Notes under the pieces: model-generated
Told to the model about the DNA's origin: nothing
What the model saw: only the letters and a program-made list of their open reading frames with translations
Database searches by the model: none
Shown: piece by piece, positions 1-7,792 of the stretch
Layout of the letters: every line of letters starts with the position of its first letter
Numbering within the stretch: the first letter of the stretch is position 1
Origin: Pseudobdellovibrionaceae bacterium
GTDB taxonomy: Bacteria; Bdellovibrionota; FAC87; UBA2466; JACKAF01
Assembly: GCA_020635235.1 (NCBI GenBank)
Contig: JACKAF010000001.1
Location: forward strand, 248,001 to 312,000
Direction: 5' to 3'
Length of the DNA: 64,000 bases
Made by a program: the position numbers and the translations under genes

Positions 1-213
1 GTGCTTCCAGCGGACAATCGATTCCCAATCCCGCCAATAGGAAATCGAGATCCCTATCCCGTCTTCCCCTCGTACCGAATCCATTCCCAGGTAGCCATCA
101 TGCGCTTCTGCAAGAGAACGCATTTTTTCGGCCATCGCACCATAGTCAGCAGAGTCTGCACTCAGTCGACTCTTGAAGGTCACAACAAAACGGGCGCTTT
201 CGAATTTATTCAT
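1..213 (-). CDS. Antibiotic biosynthesis monooxygenase (ABM) domain protein, 3'-truncated by window edge
   Basis: The open frame runs from an ATG at 213 to the window edge without a stop (71 codons seen). The translation begins MNKFESARFVVTFKSRL and contains YGAMAEKMRSLAEAHDGYLG followed by GIGISISYWRDWESI. This is the pattern of small ABM-fold (dimeric ferredoxin-like) proteins of the YqjZ type, which include heme-degrading and quinol monooxygenases but also many proteins of unknown activity. The start lies inside the end of the upstream lipoprotein gene (8-nt overlap, 206-213), so the two are probably translationally coupled. The C-terminus is missing, so no catalytic residue can be judged. 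Confidence 0.75.
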   Translation of the reverse strand, partial: MNKFESARFVVTFKSRLSADSADYGAMAEKMRSLAEAHDGYLGMDSVRGEDGIGISISYWRDWESIVRWKH

Positions 214-880
214 CGGCCTGAAGATATTCCCAATTGGGTTTATGCTTTCTGAAGTTGTCCAATAGATCGTGCACCCCACCGACCGCATTCTTTTCATCAA
301 TGCGTGTACCGCTAATGGAGTTGTACATTGAAAAAGCCGTTACGTTTTCTTCGAGCCGCTCTAAGGCAATATTGCCTTCCCAATGCGAGATAAAGCTCGT
401 GCCCCACTCTTTTTTGTAAACGATGAGAATTTTTTCAGGGGCTTCGGCCGTTCCCTTCGCAAGGGTGTGGTACCAGTTGATCTTCCAGTTGGGTTTGATA
501 ATGCTCCCCGCCTCGTAGTGGGTGGCAAAGAGAAAAAGGACTTCTTCAGTGGGGATACGGACCATCGCACTCTTGATAGATGCCTCACTCCACTTGAGCG
601 CGTCCCCGTTGTGGGTGACGGCCCAAACGTCCAACAGGGAGCGTTCGATGCAACCCCCGCCTTGCGCAAAATAGTGGCTCCCATCAAAACCTTTTGAATC
701 CACGACCCCTTCCAAAGAGGCGTAGCCCCCCTCAGGCACCGGTTTGCAGTACTTCGAGCTTGTCGTCTCCCGGATGGGCACCCCCGGATCGCGCTCCAAG
801 GGCGTGCTGATCTGCCGGTCGCAGCCCACCAAAGCCAAACCCAAAACTCCGCACAATAGCCACCCACGGCCTTTTCCCAT
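206..880 (-). CDS. Predicted lipoprotein of unknown function
   Basis: A 224-aa protein with a type II signal peptide: a short basic start (MGKGRG), a hydrophobic stretch and the lipobox LALVGC with Cys-20 as the lipidation site. The ATG at 880 is preferred over the GTG one codon earlier because GGGGAGG lies five bases before it. The mature part is not recognised. It holds several Trp/Tyr-rich strands and a few Cys residues (CKPVPEGG, GGGCIERS). It overlaps the ABM-domain gene downstream by 8 nt, suggesting an operon. The role cannot be told from sequence. Confidence 0.7.
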   Translation of the reverse strand: MGKGRGWLLCGVLGLALVGCDRQISTPLERDPGVPIRETTSSKYCKPVPEGGYASLEGVVDSKGFDGSHYFAQGGGCIERSLLDVWAVTHNGDALKWSEASIKSAMVRIPTEEVLFLFATHYEAGSIIKPNWKINWYHTLAKGTAEAPEKILIVYKKEWGTSFISHWEGNIALERLEENVTAFSMYNSISGTRIDEKNAVGGVHDLLDNFRKHKPNWEYLQADE

Positions 881-1001
881 CACAACCTCCCCTATAAGCT
901 CCCGGTTAAATTACCTGATTGTAGCGGTCAAGAAACGATGCGCTCCCCCATTGAAAAACCTGACACGTGGTGTTACACGGGATCCTTTGGGATGGAAAAC
1001 T

Positions 1002-1451
1002 ATGTCTAGAAAATTTGCCTGGTTATTGATTGTTGGAATGGCCCTGGCCCTTACCGGCCGCCTGGAGGCCAAGAGCCCCCACGTCCAAGACTGGATTCTC
1101 GTAGCAGTAGAGCTCCAAGAACACCCTGTTGAGATTCCGGACTTTGAGACACTCTCTCTAGCTACCAAGCTTAGAAAGGACGGCGACTCTCGCTGGCTGG
1201 ATTTCCAGTTTAGTGGGAAGGCCCTCCCTTTGGCAGAAGGCTACAAAGTTGTGGCCTCTTGGAGCAGCGATGCCGCCTTTGACGGACACTCCCTCCGCCT
1301 GCGTCGAGCGCTTAAGCCAAATGAGCTAAGCGACCTGGCCGACGGAAAGCTTAGCCTGAGCATTCGCGCTCTGGATCATGGATATTTTCGTTTTGAGTTC
1401 TGGAGTCCTAGAGGGATTCGTCTTAGCCAAAGCGACACGCGCTCGTTCTAA
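1002..1451 (+). CDS. Exported protein of unknown function
   Basis: A 149-aa protein starting MSRKFAWLLIVGMALALTG with a likely Sec cleavage after LEA (about residue 22). The open frame extends upstream to 744, but that part overlaps the opposite-strand lipoprotein gene, so the ATG at 1002 next to the signal peptide is chosen. The mature region is beta-rich with alternating hydrophobic and charged residues (RWLDFQFSGKALPL, RFEFWSPRG). No family is recognised. Its stop interlocks with that of the convergent gene (overlap 1448-1451). Confidence 0.6.
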   Translation: MSRKFAWLLIVGMALALTGRLEAKSPHVQDWILVAVELQEHPVEIPDFETLSLATKLRKDGDSRWLDFQFSGKALPLAEGYKVVASWSSDAAFDGHSLRLRRALKPNELSDLADGKLSLSIRALDHGYFRFEFWSPRGIRLSQSDTRSF

Positions 1452-2635
1452 GGGCTGTCCGAAAACTCCAAGTGGAACCGAACCGTCTTCTCCCCCTGTT
1501 CAGGGATGTAAGTGACGGTGTAGGTTTGCGTGTAATGGTGCACACCCTGAATTTTTTCGTACTTTAAAGGCCCTTTTTTCTTATAGCCTTCGTCTATTTG
1601 GCCCGTTATCACCGAGTCCACAAAACTGCGCATGGCCGTCTCTATGCGTGTTGGTGTTTGCCGCCGGAACCAGGAACCGATAGAAGACGCTTCGCCAACT
1701 GCAGCCAAACGTCCACCCGTTAAGCCGTACATGTAATCGAGGTGGTAGTAGACATCTACTTCCTGGCGCCTGTTCAAAGGAACCCGGATAAACTCTTTCA
1801 TTGCGGCGTTAAAGGTCAATAGACTGCCACCCCCGAAGATATCGAGCGCGTGTGTGTTCAAGCGTATCTCTGGAAACATGCCTTCGCTTCTTTCGTTGTA
1901 GCGAACCAGATCCACTTGCCTTTTAAGATCGGCATTCACCAATCGCGCCTCCGGATCGATGTCCCCCATGGCAAGCGTGGGAGCGACAGAAAGCAAGGGG
2001 TGAGAACTCAAGTGGTCCGCAGTCCATTGCTGCAGTTCAACTTTCTGCTGAAAAACTATAGCCACCCGATCGGCTTGGGCTTCTCGAGTCAAAGCGGCGA
2101 TGCTCGAATTTTCTTTGGGACGTTCCCCCAAGTGCAGGACGTCCAGATTCTGCTCCACTCGTACGTTTAGGATGTCTTCCACCAAATCCACCGGACTATT
2201 GGGTGCCACACCTACGCGCACTTGGCGCGCGTCCCATTGATCCGCAACGTCCGTGAGCTCATCAATGTCCAAATCCAAAATTTCTGAAAACGGGATGTCG
2301 GTGTCTCCGTACACCGCGGCCGCCCGCTTCGCCGCGAGATCTTCGATTTCCACCCAGTACTTTTTGAGCAGCTCGATCGCCACTTCCCATGCCGCAACAT
2401 CTTCCGTGTGCTGAGCGGTGCCTATTAGAAGCTGACGTTGATCGTCTCGGGTCAGCGCCCCCTTGCGGGTCGCAAGTTCCCAGACGTCCTCGGGCAAACT
2501 CAACGCCGAATACTGCGCAATAGTCTGGGCCGCCGTTACAAAAAGGTAGGGACAACCCGCACGGCGCAGATCTTCAATATCCACGGCCTTTGCCGAAAAA
2601 CAAAATAGACTTAGCAATACAATTAGGGCTCGCAT
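1448..2635 (-). CDS. Exported protein of unknown function (395 aa)
   Basis: Starts at ATG 2635 with MRALIVLLSLFCFSAKA, a clear Sec signal peptide, preceded by an AGAGGGGG ribosome-binding site. The frame stays open 13 codons upstream but lacks a signal-like start there. The mature protein is acidic and helical in its N-terminal half. The C-terminal half holds YYHLDYMYGLTGGRLAAVGEASSIGSW in two parts that suggest a globular domain. It ends in beta-strands. No known family or catalytic motif is recognised. It stands alone and converges on the gene at 1002-1451 with a 4-bp stop overlap. Confidence 0.65.
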   Translation of the reverse strand: MRALIVLLSLFCFSAKAVDIEDLRRAGCPYLFVTAAQTIAQYSALSLPEDVWELATRKGALTRDDQRQLLIGTAQHTEDVAAWEVAIELLKKYWVEIEDLAAKRAAAVYGDTDIPFSEILDLDIDELTDVADQWDARQVRVGVAPNSPVDLVEDILNVRVEQNLDVLHLGERPKENSSIAALTREAQADRVAIVFQQKVELQQWTADHLSSHPLLSVAPTLAMGDIDPEARLVNADLKRQVDLVRYNERSEGMFPEIRLNTHALDIFGGGSLLTFNAAMKEFIRVPLNRRQEVDVYYHLDYMYGLTGGRLAAVGEASSIGSWFRRQTPTRIETAMRSFVDSVITGQIDEGYKKKGPLKYEKIQGVHHYTQTYTVTYIPEQGEKTVRFHLEFSDSP

Positions 2636-2783
2636 GAGGCCCCCTCTATAACAAAAACGAAGGCCATTCCGCAATGCAAATGCAGAGCGCGTATCCTATT
2701 GGAATTCAAAGCAAAACTTGCCGATCCTCGGGAGAAACGGGAATACGTTTAGGTACTGTACCCGGCGCTAGGGATTTGCACAG

Positions 2784-2824
2784 CGTAGGCGTGCACTCGG
2801 TGTCTTTTCGTGCGTACGCCTACG
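2784..2824 (+). promoter_or_regulatory. Long hairpin in the 5' leader of the 2881 gene
   Basis: CGTAGGCGT (2784-2792) pairs with ACGCCTACG (2816-2824), and just inside it GCAC (2793-2796) pairs with GTGC (2810-2813), leaving a 2-nt bulge and a 13-nt loop. It lies 56 nt before the start codon at 2881 and has no U-tract after it, so it reads better as a leader structure or protein-binding site than as an intrinsic terminator. Confidence 0.35.
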
Positions 2825-2880
2825 GCCCCCCATTTGCATCTCTTTCGCAGTCATAGTTCACGTAAGAGGAGTAGCGGAAG

Positions 2881-3462
2881 ATGTATACCCGTGGAAAAGG
2901 GGCCCGTTGGTTTGTGGTTTGGGCCGTACTGCTGTTGTCGCAAACCCAAGTCTTTGCCTGGTCAGACCAAGATACAGAAGCCCTTTCAAAATTCGTGAAG
3001 GAACAGCGCCAACAGGCCTGGCAGCTTCGCTATAAAGAAGACTCCACAACCTCTCCAGTGGCCGCGACGGACCGCATGCAAGCCCTTATGAGCCAGAGAA
3101 TCACAGCGCAGTTCAACGCACGCCAAATCCGCATCTGGATAGATAAACTCATTAAAAAGCGAGAACTCGATTTGGGTAATAGCGATGCTTACAACACGGC
3201 CATCCGCAGTTTAGAAACCTACCTCACGGGCGGGGAATTCAAATATTCGCCAGAGGAAGAGAAGCTTGCCTACGCGGATTGGAGAAATACCTTAGAACCG
3301 GCGCTCGCGGCTTTGGATGATGCCACTTTGAAACAACATTATAAAAGCAAGAAATCCGCTCGCTGGATTTTCTTCGGCTGGTTAGCGGTTGACCAGGCAC
3401 ACGCCAAAGAGGCGCGCACCTTGGCCAACACACTGAATCTCAATCCCTCCGCTACGCGCTAG
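2881..3462 (+). CDS. Exported protein of unknown function (193 aa)
   Basis: ATG at 2881 follows AGAGGAG about ten bases upstream. The N-terminus MYTRGKGARWFVVWAVLLL then SQTQVFA gives a Sec signal peptide. The mature part looks fully helical and charged (EALSKFVKEQRQQAWQLRY), with no recognised domain. A late hydrophobic stretch, ARWIFFGWLAVDQAHA, could touch a membrane but is short. It converges on the catalase-like gene with interlocked TAG stops (3459-3462). Confidence 0.6.
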   Translation: MYTRGKGARWFVVWAVLLLSQTQVFAWSDQDTEALSKFVKEQRQQAWQLRYKEDSTTSPVAATDRMQALMSQRITAQFNARQIRIWIDKLIKKRELDLGNSDAYNTAIRSLETYLTGGEFKYSPEEEKLAYADWRNTLEPALAALDDATLKQHYKSKKSARWIFFGWLAVDQAHAKEARTLANTLNLNPSATR

Positions 3463-4688
3463 CGGAAGAAAATCGGGGTTTTCCCACGGTTAAGATTCCG
3501 CTGTTCGGAAATGACCGTGTAGATTCCCTTGTACTCTTTGCCTTCTTTATCTTTTCCACCCACACGAGCTCTTTGGACTCCGCCAATGGGGTAGTGCTCC
3601 GCAAACGCGTGCCCTGGGTGAAAGGAAAGAGTTTCACAAAGATCTTCGGAGATAAGTTCCTTGCCTGCCTCTTTCTTGGGAATTGTGATTTCCGCTACAT
3701 CGACGTAGTCCGAAATTTCCGTGCTCCACGCATAGGCAGCGTCTTCCACAGACGGCATGCCTTTTTCATGAAACTGTACACGGAGGCGGTAGCACTGATC
3801 GCCCTGGCGAAGCTCATACTTTAGAACCTCACGCAAGAAGTTGGGGTTCGTATCCCAGCCTTCAATGGGCACTTCGTATTTATCCGGATCCACCTTTTCA
3901 CACGGAGTGAACTCGTATTTCACCGCACGTTTCCCGTAAAGCGAAGGCACCCAGCTTCCGTAGGTTTCCCAAAGCGGGTTCTTTGTTTTTGCCTGACCCA
4001 AAAGTCCAAGAAGTGCGGCTTCTTTCAACCGCGGCGCTTTGCCTTCGGGGGCTATGTAAAGTTTTTTGAGTAGCGCCGGCCCGATGGCAGCAATTTCTTC
4101 TTCCGATTTTCCTTCGGCCTTGGCCTTGGCCTTTGCGGCACCAATCGCCCCTTGGGCACCAAAAAAGTCGAAGTAGTCGTGCACCTTATTCACAAAGAAT
4201 TCCCGTGCACGGCTGATGGTCACAATATCAAAGGTTTTGTAATGCTTCGGGTATTCAGCGGGCGCAAAGGAAGCGTTTTCCCCAGGGGGAGATAGCACTT
4301 TTTTCTGATCCTCTGGCTTTAACAAAATCTTTAGCGCAAAACCCTGGGCTCCCGGTTCGAGATCCGAAGCAGTTTTTACACCGGGACCGCTGGAAGAACG
4401 TAGAATAGCGGAATACTCTTCGCCCGCTTTGGCGAAAAAGCCGACCTGCAGTTCTCGCGGTAAGTTGGAGAGCACCTTCACCTTGATGCCATCGACACAA
4501 CCGTGTGCCTTGGCGTGGGCGTCTCGGTGATCTTTCAACTGAGACTTAATCGATCCGATCAGCTTGGCCGTATCCTCTACTTCGCCTTCCGGAACGAACT
4601 CATAGTCATTCGGAACCATCGTCGCTAGCGACGGCTGTACATAAATCAAAACAACCAACACACTGAACAAACGAACAAGACTACGCAT
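3459..4688 (-). CDS. Exported catalase-family (y4iL/SrpA-like) heme protein
   Basis: A 409-aa protein with a Sec signal peptide (MRSLVRLFSVLVVLIYVQ, then PSLA). The body matches the catalase-like family that is distinct from classical KatA. It has HAKAHGC at residues 58-64 (family HAKGHGC, containing the distal His), then ELQVGFFAKAGEEYSAILR, and later LSFHPGHAFAEHYPIGGVQR followed by ISEQRNLNRG, the family's end signature. Family members bind heme and may act as catalase or peroxidase on hydroperoxides; activity here is inferred only. An Ala/Lys/Glu-rich insertion near residues 180-200 (AAKAKAKAEGKSEEE) looks lineage-specific. Export to the periplasm or outside suggests protection of the envelope or attack on external peroxide. 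Confidence 0.75.
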   Translation of the reverse strand: MRSLVRLFSVLVVLIYVQPSLATMVPNDYEFVPEGEVEDTAKLIGSIKSQLKDHRDAHAKAHGCVDGIKVKVLSNLPRELQVGFFAKAGEEYSAILRSSSGPGVKTASDLEPGAQGFALKILLKPEDQKKVLSPPGENASFAPAEYPKHYKTFDIVTISRAREFFVNKVHDYFDFFGAQGAIGAAKAKAKAEGKSEEEIAAIGPALLKKLYIAPEGKAPRLKEAALLGLLGQAKTKNPLWETYGSWVPSLYGKRAVKYEFTPCEKVDPDKYEVPIEGWDTNPNFLREVLKYELRQGDQCYRLRVQFHEKGMPSVEDAAYAWSTEISDYVDVAEITIPKKEAGKELISEDLCETLSFHPGHAFAEHYPIGGVQRARVGGKDKEGKEYKGIYTVISEQRNLNRGKTPIFFR

Positions 4689-4758
4689 CTTTCCTCACTT
4701 TCAATTCAACTTGGAAAAACGTGACACTCAGCGTCTAGGTTGTCAATGAAAGGGAAGT

Positions 4759-5529
4759 TCAACCGGCAAGGGAAAAGGACGCAACTCTCGGTCGAGCAAT
4801 GGGACGTTCGACAGCGGGCTTCGGTGCGGGGGCGCGATAAAATTCAAAACTAATCTGCTGCTTGCGAACCGCTTCCAGAATGGCTTCCGGGTGGCGCTCG
4901 CATTCAAGCACCGTTTTGTACGAAGTCATCTGTGAAGGCTTGTGCAAATCGCTGCTAGCAATTTTAGGAAGGGAGGTTTCTAAAACTTCATCAAAAAGAT
5001 ACGGGCCGCTTGCCACTTCCCAAGCATCGAAGGTGTTCGCCAGTTCCTCGCGACGATCCCACAAATGATAAGTCTGCTTTTCGATTTTTCGCGTATTCAC
5101 CGGATGCGCTGCCACCGCAAGAGCGCCTTGATTATGAATTGCCGCCGCCAGATCCACTGGATCGCCGTCAGCTTCCACGTACTCCGTGATGCCAAGACCT
5201 AGAATGTGGGCAGAACGGTGATTGGAGATCGAGTTCTTGCTCAATTCAAAGCCTGGTATGACGAGCATCCCGTACTGCTTCCAGGCCCGCTCCCCTTCTT
5301 CTTTTAAGAGCTCCATGTATTTCGGAAAAGTTTCCCGGGTAAGCACTTGGTTCAGGTACGCGGCCGCTTTGCCTATGTACGTATGTGATTCAGCGATGTG
5401 GTCGGTGATGGCGATGACGCCGAATCCCAATTTTCCGAAGAGGTCGATGACTTCGGGAATGGGTAAGCGCCCGTCGCTCAGGTTGGAATGTACATGGAAG
5501 TCGCCAAGAAATCGTTTTCTGGTTTTCAT
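4759..5529 (-). CDS. PHP-domain metal-dependent phosphoesterase
   Basis: The N-terminus after ATG 5529 reads MKTRKRFLGDFHVHSNLSDG, with the HxH metal site of PHP domains. ITDHIAESH (second metal motif), PGFELS, AVAAHPV and ASSDLHKP follow in the order expected for the PHP fold. Proteins of this type hydrolyse phosphoesters such as nucleotides or 3',5'-bisphosphates, but the substrate is not predictable here. There is no signal peptide, so it is cytosolic, which stands out among exported neighbours. The frame is open to 5559 with a TTG, but the ATG at 5529 fits the family start. A Pro/Ala/Arg-rich tail follows residue 230. Confidence 0.85.
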   Translation of the reverse strand: MKTRKRFLGDFHVHSNLSDGRLPIPEVIDLFGKLGFGVIAITDHIAESHTYIGKAAAYLNQVLTRETFPKYMELLKEEGERAWKQYGMLVIPGFELSKNSISNHRSAHILGLGITEYVEADGDPVDLAAAIHNQGALAVAAHPVNTRKIEKQTYHLWDRREELANTFDAWEVASGPYLFDEVLETSLPKIASSDLHKPSQMTSYKTVLECERHPEAILEAVRKQQISFEFYRAPAPKPAVERPIARPRVASFSLAG

Positions 5530-5597
5530 TCCATAGATAGGATCGGCTACTAGAAGCAACCGCTGATAAAATAGACATCAAAAGTCCGTAAAGACGA

Positions 5598-6623
5598 CTA
5601 GGGGGTAAAGTCGAGCTGGTTCAAATCTACGATCTGCGCCTCCCCGACATGGTGGCTCCATTCGTTCACCCTACTATTGGATTCGAGGAATCTGGAAAGA
5701 TCCGAGTCCACCCGCTTCCAAACTGCGAGCGAAAGCCCCGCTTCCTTGCGGCTTCTCTTAAGGAGCGCTTTGAGTGGGTGGAGTTCGCTGTAACCGTCAT
5801 TTTGCAGCCAGCGGACATAGAGGTACAGACACTCAAAGCTCAGTTCCGGCTCCAAAAGCGCGTTCAAATCCGCGAGCCTGTCCTCTTCTCTGCCCTCCAC
5901 CTCGTAAGAAGTATCCTTCAAAACTTCCTCGACCGCTTGAACGATTCTCAGTACGTGATTCCCTATGAAGTGTCGGTAGGTTTCATCGCGGGGGATGCGA
6001 TCGCGTCTCTTTAAGTCTTCGAAGGCCTTAATGAAGCGGTTCATTCGACCCATCAGACGGATGTTGTCAGTGCCATCCACCTCCTTCCAACGGGTACCGA
6101 CGAAATCTTCATCCAATAGACGAGGAGTCTGCTCGCGAAGCACGGTTTCGAGCACCCGCACGTCGTTTGTGTGAACGCCTTCCTTACCCTCATAGTTCTC
6201 GTGCCACAAGCCCGCCACTTCATTAGCACGTGTGAAGCGCCCCACCGCCTCGTGTTTTAGGGAGTTTGCAACCAGCAGCTCCCCCATCCAGAGCACTCGC
6301 AAAGTTTCGTAGCCGTAGTCGTCTTGGAGTAGTTCTAATGCCGTCAGTAGACTCTTGTGCTGCGTTCGGTAACCACCAATCGCAAGAAGCGGGACCTTGC
6401 CCTCTACTCTTACCCCGTCGACTTCAATACCGCCGACTTCGACCAGGATTCCTGCCAGATAGCGCTTGGCACCCGGCTGTAAAACTAGGTGGTTGAGGCC
6501 ATTCCAAACAACAGCGTTCGAAACCGCCACCATCTCGCTCGCGCATTGCATGCGGAACTTCTTTTCGCCCGCTCCCGCAGGAGCCAAGAAAGCACACAAC
6601 CCAATTAGGAATAAAAACCGCAT
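5598..6623 (-). CDS. Exported protein of unknown function (341 aa)
   Basis: MRFLFLIGLCAFLAPAGAG is a clear signal peptide with cleavage near residue 18. The mature protein has a beta-rich N-terminal third (AGILVEVGGIEVDGVRV) and a long charged helical remainder (LLDEDFVGTRWKEVD, RFIKAFEDLKRRDRIPRDE). I recognise no family, metal site or repeat. It is probably monocistronic: about 200 nt without a gene lie upstream, and the PHP gene downstream begins 68 nt further on. Confidence 0.6.
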   Translation of the reverse strand: MRFLFLIGLCAFLAPAGAGEKKFRMQCASEMVAVSNAVVWNGLNHLVLQPGAKRYLAGILVEVGGIEVDGVRVEGKVPLLAIGGYRTQHKSLLTALELLQDDYGYETLRVLWMGELLVANSLKHEAVGRFTRANEVAGLWHENYEGKEGVHTNDVRVLETVLREQTPRLLDEDFVGTRWKEVDGTDNIRLMGRMNRFIKAFEDLKRRDRIPRDETYRHFIGNHVLRIVQAVEEVLKDTSYEVEGREEDRLADLNALLEPELSFECLYLYVRWLQNDGYSELHPLKALLKRSRKEAGLSLAVWKRVDSDLSRFLESNSRVNEWSHHVGEAQIVDLNQLDFTP

Positions 6624-6792
6624 TCGCCGCCTAAAATGCCTTCAAAATTTGAGCCTTCAGATCTATGGATCGCCTAACGTTGCGCCTTGTTAACGGTATC
6701 GTTTGTCGTCGTCAATACAGGGAGACGAACTTCACACTAAATTTTTGTTTTCTTTAATTTGGCTTGAAGAAGGCGGGGAGAGGATTAGGAGG

Positions 6793-6820
6793 TGCGGGAC
6801 CCGGCCACCCGGGTCCCGCA
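6793..6820 (-). terminator. 12-bp perfect hairpin after the Gly/Pro/His-repeat gene
   Basis: TGCGGGACCCGG (6793-6804) and CCGGGTCCCGCA (6809-6820) form a perfect GC-rich stem with a CCAC loop, 6 nt past the stop of the 6827-7600 gene. There is no run of T on the minus strand beyond it, so it may act as an mRNA 3'-end stabiliser or a weak terminator rather than a classical intrinsic terminator. Confidence 0.55.
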
Positions 6821-6826
6821 GACTAC

Positions 6827-7600
6827 TTACCTAACCACTTCACAACTGCGGATGGAACAGGATCCATGCTCGCGTTGACAGTTCTGGATAGCTAGCCGTT
6901 GGGCAATGACCACATTGGGTCCATACCCCACGTGCGGACGGAAGACGTGCTCTTCAAATCCGGTGTCTACCGCCTGACATTTGTACTGTTGCGGGCCAGG
7001 AACAGGAACCGGCGGGAACGGTCCAGGAATAGGTCCCGGTCCAGGGTGCGGAAATCCACCGTTTAGCACCAAGCTCAGCTGGCGGAACGAGTTTTCCACT
7101 TCATCCATTTCGCGTTTGATCTGAGGCGCGATGGGAAGGGCCAAGACGCTCTGATTCAGACGAACCAAATCAAAACGCAGATCGTTCAAGTTTTGTCGAA
7201 CCACGAACGGCGGTTGGCCGAATCGCAGAGGACGAACCACGCCTTGTTGTACTTCCTGAGTCAGACGAGAGCTCATGTAGGTGATGTCGCGCAGATCATT
7301 GTACAAGCGGTAGTTGCCATTGTTGTACGCCATTGTGGAACGCCGCTGAGTGAGCGCCGTCAGTTGGTTTAGGTTTCCAATGAGTTGTTGCGCCAAACCG
7401 AGAGCGTGTCCGTTGATGGGTCCGGGCAATCCTGGCCCATGTCCACCGCCAGGTCCATGACCGCCTCCGGGTCCATGTCCACCGCCCGGTCCGGGAATAG
7501 GTATCGGGCGCGGGCCAGGTCCTGGCCGCGGGCCACGTTCCTCGGCGCCCATTAGCACCATGGGTACTACCAAAAGGGAAAATAATAAGAATCGCTTCAT
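6827..7600 (-). CDS. Exported Gly/Pro/His-repeat protein
   Basis: MKRFLLFSLLVVPMVLMGA is the signal peptide. The mature N-terminus is a low-complexity linker with Pro-Gly and then three copies of GPGGGH. A helical middle domain (NGHALGLAQQLIGNLNQL to about residue 180), a second Pro/Gly linker (GPGPIPGPFPPVPVPGPQ) and a small C-terminal domain with Cys residues (QYKCQAVDT, CQREHGSCSIRSCEVV) follow. The His-bearing repeats could bind metal; that is a guess. The gene is flanked by a 3' hairpin and an upstream region with an inverted repeat at 7645-7663. Confidence 0.65.
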   Translation of the reverse strand: MKRFLLFSLLVVPMVLMGAEERGPRPGPGPRPIPIPGPGGGHGPGGGHGPGGGHGPGLPGPINGHALGLAQQLIGNLNQLTALTQRRSTMAYNNGNYRLYNDLRDITYMSSRLTQEVQQGVVRPLRFGQPPFVVRQNLNDLRFDLVRLNQSVLALPIAPQIKREMDEVENSFRQLSLVLNGGFPHPGPGPIPGPFPPVPVPGPQQYKCQAVDTGFEEHVFRPHVGYGPNVVIAQRLAIQNCQREHGSCSIRSCEVVR

Positions 7601-7644
7601 TCCGTCCTCCGTCGTCTGTTTGTCCTTGTCGCCCCAAAATTTCT

Positions 7645-7663
7645 GGGATCGTCCGTCGATCCC
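7645..7663 (-). promoter_or_regulatory. Inverted repeat upstream of the Gly/Pro/His-repeat gene
   Basis: GGGATCG (7645-7651) and CGATCCC (7657-7663) form a perfect 7-bp inverted repeat with a 5-nt centre, about 45 nt before the start at 7600. It lies just downstream of a possible promoter (7670-7685 on the minus strand, TGGCAC-N5-TTGTA, which also contains a TGTAAT -10-like box), so it may be an operator or a leader hairpin. Confidence 0.35.
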
Positions 7664-7723
7664 TTACATTACAAGTTTGGTGCCAAGGATTTTGTGCCTA
7701 CGGAGGGAGAAGTTTTCCCAATT

Positions 7724-7753
7724 TGACCCCGAAAAAATTTCTAATTGGGGTCA
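7724..7753 (-). terminator. Possible terminator or operator, TGACCCC/GGGGTCA inverted repeat
   Basis: TGACCCC (7724-7730) and GGGGTCA (7747-7753) flank a 16-nt AT-rich loop containing a run of A/T. It lies 40 nt past the stop of the large lipoprotein gene (7793) and could terminate it on the minus strand, but the U-tract is inside the loop, so an operator role is equally possible. Confidence 0.3.
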
Positions 7754-7792
7754 CTTCGATACTGTTTCTTTTCGAAAACGCCGTGAAACAAC

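Noticed and set aside
744..1001. N-terminal extension of the gene at 1002
   Set aside because: It overlaps the opposite lipoprotein gene and precedes a proper signal peptide start.
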